A DNA stretch of 64,000 bases, taken from NCBI RefSeq assembly GCF_002215035.1, contig NZ_NKFP01000001.1:186001-250000 (forward strand), given 5' to 3'. The notes beneath the pieces were generated by a model, which was not told the origin of the DNA, made no database searches, and was given only the letters and a program-made list of their open reading frames with translations. How positions within the stretch are numbered: position 1 is the stretch's first letter; every line of letters begins with the position of its first letter. Position numbers and translations under genes: made by a program. Source of the DNA: Leptolyngbya ohadii IS1. GTDB taxonomy: Bacteria; Cyanobacteriota; Cyanobacteriia; Elainellales; Elainellaceae. Below, piece after piece: positions 42,702 to 51,309 of the stretch.

Positions 42702-43928
42702 CTAAAACGGTGAGGCGGCAACAATGATGCTGCTTGCTGTCAGGGAAGGCTTGCCTTCAAAAGTCGCAATCTGCACCTGTTTCGCACTGCCGATGCCGTC
42801 CCGATCGTAGAACAAGGTACCCCGACGCTGATCGTAAATAAAGCGATCGCTGCGATCTTTGGCTTCCGTGCCTCTAGCAAACTGACCAGCTCTGAGAACG
42901 CCTGATCGTAATCCTGCAAACCCATCGAGATCAAATGCCAGCTTATCGCCTTCCGAACGGTTGAAATCGGTAATGCGATCGCCTTTGTCGCGCACATTGT
43001 TGAAGACAAACAGATCGGCACCCGTACCACCGCTGACTCTATCTTTGCCTGCGCCCCCTACCAGAATGTCACTATTAGCACCCCCTGTCAGGGTATCTTT
43101 TGCGCCCAAGCCCAGAATCAAATCAGTTCCAGAGGTACCCTGTAGCGTGTCTGCTTTCGGTGTGCCAGTGATTCGGTTGATAGAAGGAATTGGGTTGCCC
43201 GGTGCAGGTACGATCGGATTCCCTGGATTGCCTGGATTGCCCGGATTGCCTGGATTGCTTGGATTGCCTGGATTACCCGGATTGTCCGGTGTGCTGGTAT
43301 CGGGTTGCGGATGAACATATCTCGGATCAAAAACAAACACATTCGGGTTATTCAGCAAGCCCCTGGGATTAGTGATGTACTGAGCCGAAACATCCTGTAG
43401 CACTGCAACGACTTCCTGTTCGTTCCCCCTGGGTCCGACATAGACCAGAGCAACGTCCACCGTACTAGCAGTGTCCTCTCTTCCAAACGTTTGCCCCCAG
43501 CTCACGGGCAGCAGGCTATATTCAGAAGCGGGAGCGCTAAGCTGAATTTTGTCTCCTGTGCCAGCATCCTGATCAGGGGTGAAGTCGGTAATCAGGGCAA
43601 AGCCTTTGGAACCAGTGGTATTCAGGACATCATCATTGAGATAGGCAAAGCTGCCGTTTGCATCCCTGAGGTCAAACAAATCGCTGCCGCTGCCGCCCGT
43701 CAGTCGATCAAATTCAGCGGGGGAACCTGTTTGAAAAGTGCCACCGTAGGGTCTGAGGATATCATTGCCCTCGCCACCTGATAGGACATCATCTCCGGTT
43801 CCGCCAAACAATGTATCCGAGTTAAAATTGCCGTTCAGAACATCATTGTCTGCCAATCCATTCAGCGTATCTTTTTCGTTGCCGCCGTTTAGAATGTCGC
43901 TGCTATTCGTGCCGTTGAAAATAGCCAT
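42702..43928 (-). CDS. RTX/haemolysin-type calcium-binding repeat protein
   Basis: 408 residues. Glycine/aspartate nonapeptide repeats occur near 10-60 (G-G-T-G-D-D-V-L-S-G-G-E-G-N-D-I-L) and again near 255-310 (G-G-A-N-S-D-I-L-V-G-G-A-G-K-D-R-V-S-G-G-T-G-A-D-L-F-V-F). Between them is a low-complexity linker of G-N-P repeats (about 214-240). The C-terminal segment F-D-L-D-G-F and F-I-Y-D-Q-R-R-G-T-L-F-Y-D-R-D-G is typical of cyanobacterial secreted RTX proteins, exported by type I systems without an N-terminal signal. No type I exporter is present here. GGAGC shortly precedes the ATG. Confidence 0.85.
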   Translation of the reverse strand: MAIFNGTNSSDILNGGNEKDTLNGLADNDVLNGNFNSDTLFGGTGDDVLSGGEGNDILRPYGGTFQTGSPAEFDRLTGGSGSDLFDLRDANGSFAYLNDDVLNTTGSKGFALITDFTPDQDAGTGDKIQLSAPASEYSLLPVSWGQTFGREDTASTVDVALVYVGPRGNEQEVVAVLQDVSAQYITNPRGLLNNPNVFVFDPRYVHPQPDTSTPDNPGNPGNPSNPGNPGNPGNPGNPIVPAPGNPIPSINRITGTPKADTLQGTSGTDLILGLGAKDTLTGGANSDILVGGAGKDRVSGGTGADLFVFNNVRDKGDRITDFNRSEGDKLAFDLDGFAGLRSGVLRAGQFARGTEAKDRSDRFIYDQRRGTLFYDRDGIGSAKQVQIATFEGKPSLTASSIIVAASPF

Positions 43929-44031
43929 GATATTTGCTCCTTAGAGTGATGAAAGGTTGATTGAACTCCTTACTTCACTCATGCGGGCGGGTTTTGGCAC
44001 TTATGCAGGCTCAGGCAAAAAATCTGAAAAA

Positions 44032-44769
44032 TTATTGGGGCGTACAGCAGGAGACGATCGGCTGATTGGAAACCGCTTCGAGTTCAGCCCTTTGCAGGAG
44101 AGCATTCCAGGCTGCTTCAGTCTGAGCTGAATTCGTTTGGCGCAGATCGCCCAGCGTGGCTAGAGCGTCGTACCACAACCCAAATTCACTGTATAAACGC
44201 GATCGCTCTAACGGGGCTGCGGCTGCAATTTGACGCTGCTGATCGGTCGTGAGACTGGTGCGCTGGATGCTTCCCTGAACAAAAACCAGTTCCGAAGGCT
44301 GATCCGGGTCGCAATAAATCGCCAATGTCCAGACATAGGATTGACCGGGTTCGATCGCAGGGGCAGTTTCTGGAACCTTCAGCTGAATTAGTCCGGGCTG
44401 GGTATCGGTGGGCGTAAACTGGGTGCGGTAGAGTTCTCGATCGGCTTTATCTTGCAGCACAAATTCGATCGACACATTCGTCGTTAAAGCACTGGGCAGG
44501 TAAAACCAGAAAGCCGGATGTTCGCTTGCCGTCAGTCCCCAGACCCGCCCTTCGACGGTGGGAACCAGTGCCGTTAGTTGCTGGTATTGCTCACAGTTGC
44601 CGCGACTTGCCCCTCCCTGCGATCGTCCTCGCGGTGCGCCCTGATCCGTAGGGGGTGGGGGAGCATTTGCCACCCAATTATTGTGTTGGGGAATTGCCCA
44701 GGTAGACGGCATCAAGGCGATCGTGCTGAGGCAGGTGATTGTCCAAAGTTGAAATCGATTTTTAGGCAT
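44032..44769 (-). CDS. DUF928 domain protein, secreted
   Basis: 245 residues. A signal peptide (about 1-28) precedes a Pro/Gly/Arg-rich segment and the DUF928 region (about 58-235): V-W-G-L-T-A-S-E-H-P-A-F-W-F-Y-L-P, then Y-R-T-Q-F, W-T-L-A-I-Y-C-D-P-D-Q-P-S, and L-x-x-L-G-D-L-R-Q. DUF928 proteins are almost confined to cyanobacteria and usually lie beside CHAT, CHASE2 and FHA-type genes, as here. Biochemical role unknown; a periplasmic accessory to the CHAT-CHASE2 protein is a reasonable guess. Confidence 0.82.
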   Translation of the reverse strand: MPKNRFQLWTITCLSTIALMPSTWAIPQHNNWVANAPPPPTDQGAPRGRSQGGASRGNCEQYQQLTALVPTVEGRVWGLTASEHPAFWFYLPSALTTNVSIEFVLQDKADRELYRTQFTPTDTQPGLIQLKVPETAPAIEPGQSYVWTLAIYCDPDQPSELVFVQGSIQRTSLTTDQQRQIAAAAPLERSRLYSEFGLWYDALATLGDLRQTNSAQTEAAWNALLQRAELEAVSNQPIVSCCTPQ

Positions 44770-44779
44770 GGTTTAAGCG

Positions 44780-44998
44780 AACGGATTCAGGCTAAAAGGA
44801 TTCAGACTAAATAATTCAGGTAAAAGGATTCGGGCTAATGGATTCAGACTAAGTAGGTGGTTGTAATTATTTAGAAGATAGAGGGGGTCTGGGGCGAAGC
44901 CCCAGGGTGGGGGCTGTGCCCCCACCACCCCCAAATCCATCCGTTGTTTAATTGCGCCCAGCTACTTAATGGATTCAGGCTAAATGATTCGAGCTAAA
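44780..44998. repeat. 15-bp tandem repeat split by a MITE
   Basis: Units of GGATTCAGRCTAAAT recur five times before and twice after the MITE copy at 44852-44966. The flanks on both sides share TAATGGATTCAG, showing that the element landed inside an existing array. The array separates the CHAT-CHASE2 and DUF928 genes. Confidence 0.75.
44852..44966 (+). mobile_element. 115-bp MITE-like element, copy 2
   Basis: By eye identical along its 115 bp to the copy at 878-992, with TA at 44850-44851 and 44967-44968. The identity of two copies 44 kb apart implies recent movement or gene conversion. It lies between the CHAT-CHASE2 and DUF928 genes and could affect read-through because both internal hairpins are perfect. 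Confidence 0.82.
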
Positions 44999-47332
44999 TC
45001 AGCTTCGCAGATGGGTGTTCCAGTAAGATACAGCAATCCCCACTCCCAGGACACCCAATCCTGCCGGAAACAGCGGCACCCACCATCCTTCTACCAGCAA
45101 AAACAGGCTGATTCCGGTTAAGCCCATCAGCACGACCAGCAGAATCACGCCCTGGTGGAGCCGAGTGCGTCCCAGCCCGACGAATATGCCGCCTGCGACA
45201 GTCCAGCCCCAAATCCACAGAGCCTCCGCTCCCTGCGAGCTGACTTGCAGCAGAGGACGCCGATTGAGTACCGCACTCAACACCTGACTTGCCATGTGCG
45301 CCTGCAAAAAGACACCCGCGATCTGCTGCGATCGTCCAATGCCGTAGGGCGTAATCCAGGTATCCTGGCTGCCAACTGCGGTGACGCCAATTAGCACAAT
45401 CCGATCCTGAATTTGGGCAGGACTGACTTCACCCTTCAGCAATTGCGTCAGCGAAACCGAGGGGGCGATCGCCTGGGGGGTGGGCAGCGATCGGTAGTTC
45501 AGCAGAATTTGATTGCCGCGTGTATCGAGATTATGATAGCCGCCGATTTGCCCTTGCAGGCGATGCAGAATCCGATCGTTAAACTGCAAATTGCCGTCCT
45601 CGTTAAACCGTCCAGAGATGCCCAGTGAATTTAAATAGCTGAAGACCAGCTGCATATTAAAGGCATAGGGAACCGCACAGGCGGCAGACGGATCGGGGGA
45701 AAGGAGGATCAGGTGTCGTCGTAAAGTGCCGTCCGTATCAATGACGAAGTCGCTGAAGCCAATTCGAGCCGCTGGGACTTCGGGGGGTGGCGCAATGCCG
45801 ATCGGGTCTTCTGTGCCGCTGGGACTTTTGCACACGGCAAACAGGCGACGATCGTTCCGCATTCGATCCGCAAGCTGCGGTAAATTTTCATTCACAGCAA
45901 AATCCCGGTAAATATCCAGACCAATAATTTGTGCGGGGGCTAGTTTCTCTAACGCCTGATTTAATGCCGTGTCCGAGAGGGAACCGCGCCGATCGCTCGC
46001 ATTTTGTGCCTGAATATCGGCTTCATCGATCGTCACAATTAAAAATCGATCGTCTGGCGGTTCAGCAGGTCTGAGCGTCATCAGGCGATCGAACGTCCAC
46101 AGTTCTGCAAATTGCAGCAGTCCCAGCGATCGCGCCCCCAGCAGACAGCCCGTGACCAGCAAACTGCCGACTAACGCAAAACGCCAGGACAGCGATCGAC
46201 GAGGGAGGGGTTTAACTGCCGGAATGTTTCCTTTCCAGTCCTGCCAGGTTTGCGGCACTTCTGCCGGATTTTGACAGAGAACGGGGAGCCAGGTTGCGCC
46301 CGGAAACTCGGTTTCGAGTGCCTGGAGCTGTTCACGCGCCTGCCGCACGGAGGTATAAAGCGATCGTCCGTTGGAGAATGCCAGCAGAAACGCCTTGAGG
46401 AATTCCTGGGCAACGCGATCGGGAACAGGTTCGCGCATCACAATCACCTGCGGAATTTGCAGATCGGCGAGATCCCACGCTAGCCCCAAACCGTCACAGG
46501 AATTGAAGATTGCCAGCTTTAAGCCAGAGGCGATCGCCTGTTTCAGTCCGTAGCGCAACTGCTCGATCGTCAGGCTTGTGGTGGAATTCACCCGAATTCG
46601 TCCTTCCCCCTGGCTGGAACTGTGTCCCGCAAAAAACAGCACGTCCCACGGCTGCTGCCAGAGCTGTTCGGTCAACTGCTGCACGTCCGGCTGGATTAAT
46701 AGCTTGAGGTTTGTCTCAGGAATGGCTTCGAGAAGCTGGCGATCGCGTTCGATATTAATTCCGGTTGGGTCGCCTAAAATTGCCAGAATGTTGACCTGCG
46801 ATCGGCTGACGGGTGTTTTAGCAGCGCGAGAATATTCTGGTAAGCTCAGCGCCAGTTCCGCCTGCGGATAATCCTCGAAAAACTGCCACAAATGCCAGGG
46901 CAATCGAAGCAGCATCCGATCAACAGCGGTAAAAATACAGCGAATTTCATCGGTTAGATTCAGGTAAGTCCGCAACTGACGATCGATCGCCGCAAAGGAA
47001 GTCGAACTGAGCCAGGTATTAATGCCTCGCTGCACCGCCCGACCGCATTCCTGAAACTCTGCCTCCGAGATTTGAGTAACTGCGTCATCATCTTCGTCAA
47101 TTTCAATCGATCGTGCCACCGCTGACCGAGCCTGCCATCCTTTCCAGCCATAAAGTGCGGTATAAAGACGCTGCCATTGCTGATACAGGCGATCGAGTTC
47201 CGGTGCGGGCGGCAAACTGCCCAAAAACTGCATCGGCGTGGTGGAATCGGCTTGCCAGAGCTGAGCAATTACCGTGGGACACCCCTGGGTTAAGCTGCCC
47301 TGCGTGAAATTGAGAACGACAAGCTGACTCAT
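44999..47332 (-). CDS. CHAT-CHASE2 membrane protein
   Basis: 777 residues. The N-terminal half is a CHAT domain with catalytic His in L-F-F-A-G-H-S-S near 236 and Cys in I-F-N-S-C-D-G near 279, both present. A membrane helix near 380-400 leads to a CHASE2 sensor domain at about 410-680 (L-R-P-A-E-P-P-D-D-R-F-L-I-V-T-I-D-E, then I-G-L-D-I-Y-R-D-F and I-V-L-I-G-V-T-A-V-G-S-Q-D) and three C-terminal membrane helices. It appears to be a sensor whose extracytoplasmic CHASE2 domain controls a cytoplasmic caspase-like domain. It follows DUF1822 by 44 bases. Confidence 0.9.
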   Translation of the reverse strand: MSQLVVLNFTQGSLTQGCPTVIAQLWQADSTTPMQFLGSLPPAPELDRLYQQWQRLYTALYGWKGWQARSAVARSIEIDEDDDAVTQISEAEFQECGRAVQRGINTWLSSTSFAAIDRQLRTYLNLTDEIRCIFTAVDRMLLRLPWHLWQFFEDYPQAELALSLPEYSRAAKTPVSRSQVNILAILGDPTGINIERDRQLLEAIPETNLKLLIQPDVQQLTEQLWQQPWDVLFFAGHSSSQGEGRIRVNSTTSLTIEQLRYGLKQAIASGLKLAIFNSCDGLGLAWDLADLQIPQVIVMREPVPDRVAQEFLKAFLLAFSNGRSLYTSVRQAREQLQALETEFPGATWLPVLCQNPAEVPQTWQDWKGNIPAVKPLPRRSLSWRFALVGSLLVTGCLLGARSLGLLQFAELWTFDRLMTLRPAEPPDDRFLIVTIDEADIQAQNASDRRGSLSDTALNQALEKLAPAQIIGLDIYRDFAVNENLPQLADRMRNDRRLFAVCKSPSGTEDPIGIAPPPEVPAARIGFSDFVIDTDGTLRRHLILLSPDPSAACAVPYAFNMQLVFSYLNSLGISGRFNEDGNLQFNDRILHRLQGQIGGYHNLDTRGNQILLNYRSLPTPQAIAPSVSLTQLLKGEVSPAQIQDRIVLIGVTAVGSQDTWITPYGIGRSQQIAGVFLQAHMASQVLSAVLNRRPLLQVSSQGAEALWIWGWTVAGGIFVGLGRTRLHQGVILLVVLMGLTGISLFLLVEGWWVPLFPAGLGVLGVGIAVSYWNTHLRS

Positions 47333-47376
47333 GGATAACGAAGGGGCGATCGAGGAAACGCAGAATGATTCCTTTA

Positions 47377-48546
47377 CTAAACCACAAAGTCCTCGAAGGC
47401 GATTCCCCCCTCTGCCAATGCCACCTGTAGCCGAAAAGCCGTTCCGATCGAACAGCGAAACCGCCTAAGCTGAATGGAGTTATCCTGCTGACGTGCCTGC
47501 ACCGACTGTAAAACGTCGCCCGTTTCACTTAGCAGACTCAAGCTGATATTTTCCGGCAGCAGCGACTCAACCGCAGGCAAAAGACGCACCTGCACTGCAA
47601 TGCGACCATCCGCTTCGGCAGAAAGCGAGACCAGCATCGAAACGGTGACTTCCGGCGATAATACAAGCTGCTTCACCCGCTGAACCGCTGCCGAGGGGTC
47701 ATCCTGCCGCAAAATAAACGCAGGAGCATCAATCCGGGTTTCGATCGCCTGCCATCCCGCCTCAAACTGGTTTTGCAGCCAGCGACCCAACTGCACGATC
47801 GCAGACGGTACGATCGCAGACTGCGGAATAGACTGCCGGGACTGGCTTAATTGCCGCCGCCACTGCGGATTTGCCAGCAGCGATCCCCACATCGTAAAGG
47901 GAATCTCCAGACGGGGAATGGTAGTTTGAGAGAGTCGAGTCACTAGATTCTCGGCTTGAGTTTGGCTTAACGGAGACAAATCCGCCACAGAAGCGCGAGT
48001 TACTTCCGCCCCCAGTTCCAGCATCGTCCACAGGACATTCAGATCGGTAATCAGTTCGCCGCTGTCTAGGTAGTACGATCGATCGTCCGCATCATACTCG
48101 CCCCCAATCTTCAGCCGTTCATGGGTGGTATATCCCCAGACTTCAATCCACTGATCATCAGGATTTACTTCGATCGCCCAATAATAGTCTCCCGCCCAAT
48201 CCGCAAGATCAATCCACTCCTGGGGAACCCGAAATTCCAATCGATCGATCGCCTCTGATGGAATGAAGACCATGCGGACTGCGGACGGGGCAAGGTCGGA
48301 TCGGGAGGAAATCGTCAGCGCCGAGCCGTTCACCAGCTCCCAGAACTCCGAAGAATCGATTGGCTCAGCGGAACGAACCGAACTGCCGAATTTCTCGATC
48401 AGCCACTGTCGAATCGTTGCAAAGCAAATGTGATTTAGATAAGCCTGCCAGCGATCGCCCTGCATTGCTTGATACTGCTGCCAGGCATCAGCGTGGATCT
48501 GTTCCGGAATGGGTAACCGTAGCGATGTATCAAACATGAGCGTCAT
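47377..48546 (-). CDS. DUF1822 family protein
   Basis: About 389 residues from ATG at 48546, which overlaps the sigma factor's stop (ATGA at 48543-48546); upstream reading is not supported. Typical DUF1822 features are the start P-I-P-E-Q-I-H-A-D-A-W and the mid-region W-A-G-D-Y-Y-W-A-I-E-V-N-P-D-D. The family is cyanobacterial and of unknown biochemical role, and it is repeatedly found between a sigma-70 factor and a CHASE2/CHAT gene. It is cytoplasmic (no signal). Translational coupling to sigma suggests it may modulate that factor; this is inference. Confidence 0.82.
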   Translation of the reverse strand: MTLMFDTSLRLPIPEQIHADAWQQYQAMQGDRWQAYLNHICFATIRQWLIEKFGSSVRSAEPIDSSEFWELVNGSALTISSRSDLAPSAVRMVFIPSEAIDRLEFRVPQEWIDLADWAGDYYWAIEVNPDDQWIEVWGYTTHERLKIGGEYDADDRSYYLDSGELITDLNVLWTMLELGAEVTRASVADLSPLSQTQAENLVTRLSQTTIPRLEIPFTMWGSLLANPQWRRQLSQSRQSIPQSAIVPSAIVQLGRWLQNQFEAGWQAIETRIDAPAFILRQDDPSAAVQRVKQLVLSPEVTVSMLVSLSAEADGRIAVQVRLLPAVESLLPENISLSLLSETGDVLQSVQARQQDNSIQLRRFRCSIGTAFRLQVALAEGGIAFEDFVV

Positions 48547-49778
48547 GATTCTTCCTGCCAGGGAGCCGTCTGATAGTGCATCTGGAGCCATTCTTCGAGG
48601 ACAAGGCTCATCTGCTGTACTGCGGGCGACGTGAGCGAAATATGCAGCGTGGTTTGACTCCAGCGGACGATCGCCTTCAATAAAATTTCTTTAGCGCTGC
48701 TCAACCGTCGCGAAACCGTATATTGCTTCACGTCTAGCCGCTGGGCAATGTGCTGCTGGGTTAAATTTTGCTGGTAGTAAAGCTGGAGTAGGGTTTGCAT
48801 TGGCGGATCGAGGGTGGTCAGGGTTTCCGCTAACACTTTGCGGATCTGCATCTTTTGCTCCTGACGCGATCGCAGCTCTTCCTGACTGATCAGCAGTTCC
48901 ATTGGCGAACTGGCAGGGTCGGGCAAATCGTCCTGGATTTCACCCATGCCATCGTCAAACTTTTGCAGATTCAATGACGTGACAGGCGGCGATAAATAGG
49001 CGCGAATCTGCTTGGCACAGACCTTAAGCCACCCTTCAATTGTCTCTGGATCAATTGTTTCCGGGTCAATTATTTCCGATCGCTGCTGTTTGTAGAATGC
49101 CGCGATCGCCTGCCAGGTTTCAGCATCCGGGGCAGTGAGTTGCCGGGTCGCCGTCGTCGTGGGCAAATACAGTCGCTTAAAGCCCGTCCATGCCAACTGA
49201 TATTTGGCGATTGTCTCTTGACTCAGTCCTGCTGCCCGGAGGCTTTCCGTCAGACACTTCTGGCTCACTTTTCGCAGGAGTCCCCAATCTGTGCGTTGAC
49301 CCAGCTCTTGCTGATGCCGCAGCCGATCGCGAATTGTATTGCTAAAGCTGAGTAGGGCATAGGTTTTCAGGCTGGCTCCCTGCTCAGGGCGGTATCCCTC
49401 CAGCACTTTGGGCAGCGTGGCGATCGCAACTTGAAATCGATCGGGCAATTCTAACTCGCCGGAGTCGCTATTGCTCGAACCAATCCTGCTCGAACCAATC
49501 CTGCTTGACCCCATGCGGTGTGCTGCCCAATAGCAGGCTTCCTGGACATAGGCGGCGAGATGATGCTCACCGGGGAAAGCACTCTGCTGCCGCTGCCGAT
49601 ACCAGTACAAAATCCAGAATTCCTCTGATTCTGCCCCGACTTCAGGTTCAAGTCGCTCTACATTGTGCCGCAGTCTGGCATTTGTTACCCAGCGGCTAAA
49701 GCGATCTGCTTCAAACTGAGCGAAGGTTGAAAATATCTGAACGATCGTGAATCGGGGCTGCACAGGCAATTCATTCAA
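48543..49778 (-). CDS. Sigma-70 family factor of the CHAT/DUF1822 cluster
   Basis: 411 residues. Region 2-like helices lie around 125-185 (L-K-T-Y-A-L-L-S-F-S-N-T-I-R-D-R-L-R). A conspicuous region 4 near 335-385 (L-T-T-L-D-P-P-M-Q-T-L-L-Q-L-Y-Y, then Q-Q-H-I-A-Q-R-L-D-V-K-Q-Y-T-V-S-R-R-L-S) provides the -35 helix-turn-helix. Residues about 245-275 are acidic and variable. It is the first gene of the coupled unit sigma, DUF1822, CHAT-CHASE2 and probably drives these or distant genes. An H1-like gene lies 76 bases upstream on the same strand. Confidence 0.82.
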   Translation of the reverse strand: MNELPVQPRFTIVQIFSTFAQFEADRFSRWVTNARLRHNVERLEPEVGAESEEFWILYWYRQRQQSAFPGEHHLAAYVQEACYWAAHRMGSSRIGSSRIGSSNSDSGELELPDRFQVAIATLPKVLEGYRPEQGASLKTYALLSFSNTIRDRLRHQQELGQRTDWGLLRKVSQKCLTESLRAAGLSQETIAKYQLAWTGFKRLYLPTTTATRQLTAPDAETWQAIAAFYKQQRSEIIDPETIDPETIEGWLKVCAKQIRAYLSPPVTSLNLQKFDDGMGEIQDDLPDPASSPMELLISQEELRSRQEQKMQIRKVLAETLTTLDPPMQTLLQLYYQQNLTQQHIAQRLDVKQYTVSRRLSSAKEILLKAIVRWSQTTLHISLTSPAVQQMSLVLEEWLQMHYQTAPWQEES

Positions 49779-49854
49779 AACTACCTGATTTTACACCGAG
49801 TCCGCTGCGGCGACCGGGACAGCATCCGCAAATTCATCTTGCTGGAACCGATCG

Positions 49855-50352
49855 CTATTTCTTCCGTCCTCTGTCCTTGCCTGCCGCTGTGCGAGCTGGA
49901 GCCGCCTTGGCTTTAGAAGACGCTTTATCAGCCGTTTTGGGAGCCGCTTTATCAGCCGTTGCTGCTGTCTTGGTTTTGCCTGGCTGTCGTCCCCGCCGTT
50001 TGGGTGCAGTTTCTTTCGGTGCGGCTTCAGCTTCTTCAGCAGCAGGAGCAGGCGTGCTGTTTGCCTCAATAACGGCAGCCGGAGATGTGGTCTTGCGGGA
50101 ACGACGGGTTTGCTTCTTTCGAGGCAAGTACGCTTTGAGGGAAGCCGGGGAGATGGGAATCCCCTTATCGTGCAGTATTACTGCAATATCAGGATAGCTG
50201 TAGCCCCGTTCTAGGGCGGTATGAATGGGATCTGCGAGGGCTGCAACGGCTTCTTTTAAGGTGTACGTTTCTTTTTCCTTATCTGGAAGCGATCGCAAAC
50301 TATCAGCAAGACCTGTGAGGGAATTGGGGGAAACAGAAGAAGAACGAGGCAT
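49855..50352 (-). CDS. Histone-H1-like tailed protein with AT-hook-like motif
   Basis: 165 residues. The N-terminal half (about 30-80) resembles a small helix-turn-helix-type fold, with A-L-E-R-G-Y-S-Y-P-D-I-A-V-I-L-H-D-K-G-I-P-I-S, as in mobilisation or plasmid DNA-binding proteins. From residue 85 it is a low-complexity tail of Lys, Ala, Pro, Thr and Arg, including R-R-G-R-Q-P-G-K, close to an AT-hook, and repeated A-A-P-K-T-A-D-K-A. It is probably a nucleoid-associated or regulatory DNA-binding protein. It is transcribed toward the sigma factor cluster 76 bases away. The 295 bases to 50647 upstream hold no supported gene. Confidence 0.55.
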   Translation of the reverse strand: MPRSSSVSPNSLTGLADSLRSLPDKEKETYTLKEAVAALADPIHTALERGYSYPDIAVILHDKGIPISPASLKAYLPRKKQTRRSRKTTSPAAVIEANSTPAPAAEEAEAAPKETAPKRRGRQPGKTKTAATADKAAPKTADKASSKAKAAPARTAAGKDRGRKK

Positions 50353-50647
50353 GATTTCGACTGTTAAATTATAAATCTAGCATATTGTACCTGCATATGC
50401 TCCTTTATAAATCTTCCAATCGATTTAACAAGTTAAGAAAAAAGGTTTGATGAACGATCGAAGACGCTACACCCTTGTTACGTTTTTCCGATCAGCGGAC
50501 TCTTTCGTAACCCAATTTGTCTGAAGTTCACTATCCTGTAACGATCGTGTGTTTGATTTTGACTGAAAAAGTTCTCCTATCACGGCAGCATAAAGACATG
50601 GCAGAATGAAACCGAGAAAATCCGAGACATCCAGATTCCATTTCGCT

Positions 50648-51247
50648 TTAAACTCCCTGCTCTGTATTTGCCCTGTTTCCTCGCGAGGAATGCAGATTAA
50701 GCTGCTTGAGTAACCAGAAGAGAATGATGAGACCAAAGAAGGCAGCAGCAATCATCAAAATACTGCCCTGCACCACAAAGATGTCGAGCGGCTGAAGGAG
50801 CTGACGACTTTGATAGACAACGCCACCGCTGGGAATGGTGAGGACTTTCAGCACTAAATCGCCCACAATAATCTGAGCAGACAGCAAGCTGAGGAAGACG
50901 CCGATGAAGTGAAGCGTGATTCCCCGATTTAGAATATGGCGAATGCGATCGGGTTTAGGGTAGCTTGCAGGATCACCCGACATGAGCTGTTTGGCGAACT
51001 GGGTGCAGCGAAACATCCAATAAATCCCGCCTCCCAGAACGATCAGACTGGCACAAAACGAGAGCAGACTGACTCCAGAACGCAGATTCAAGTTAAAGCT
51101 GGGATCGATAAAGGCTGTAAACAGAATGAGCGCACTAATCGTCGTCAGAATCGCTTCCAGCACCAGCCCAATCCACCCCGCCCGGCGGAGCTGATTCGCA
51201 AAATACTCCCGATTTCCTGAACCTGTTTGATTAGAACGAGTCACCAT
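50648..51247 (-). CDS. DUF3611 family membrane protein
   Basis: 199 residues with four hydrophobic spans near 25-45, 60-82, 115-140 and 160-185 and a soluble loop (Y-P-K-P-D-R-I-R-H-I-L-N-R-G). This matches DUF3611, a family of cyanobacterial/chloroplast membrane proteins of unknown role. The gene follows the large hydrolase gene at 62 bases on the same strand, so it may share its transcript. Confidence 0.65.
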   Translation of the reverse strand: MVTRSNQTGSGNREYFANQLRRAGWIGLVLEAILTTISALILFTAFIDPSFNLNLRSGVSLLSFCASLIVLGGGIYWMFRCTQFAKQLMSGDPASYPKPDRIRHILNRGITLHFIGVFLSLLSAQIIVGDLVLKVLTIPSGGVVYQSRQLLQPLDIFVVQGSILMIAAAFFGLIILFWLLKQLNLHSSRGNRANTEQGV

Positions 51248-51309
51248 ATTTACCTCAAAAATGACCTCATTTACCCCAAAAATTGCCTCAAGCTTCTATC
51301 CGTTCTGCG

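Noticed and set aside
42173-42724. Minus-strand frame of 183 codons across the degenerate 12-bp array
   Set aside because: His/Pro/Phe-rich repeats are the translation of the DNA array; it overlaps two better-supported genes and has no ribosome site.
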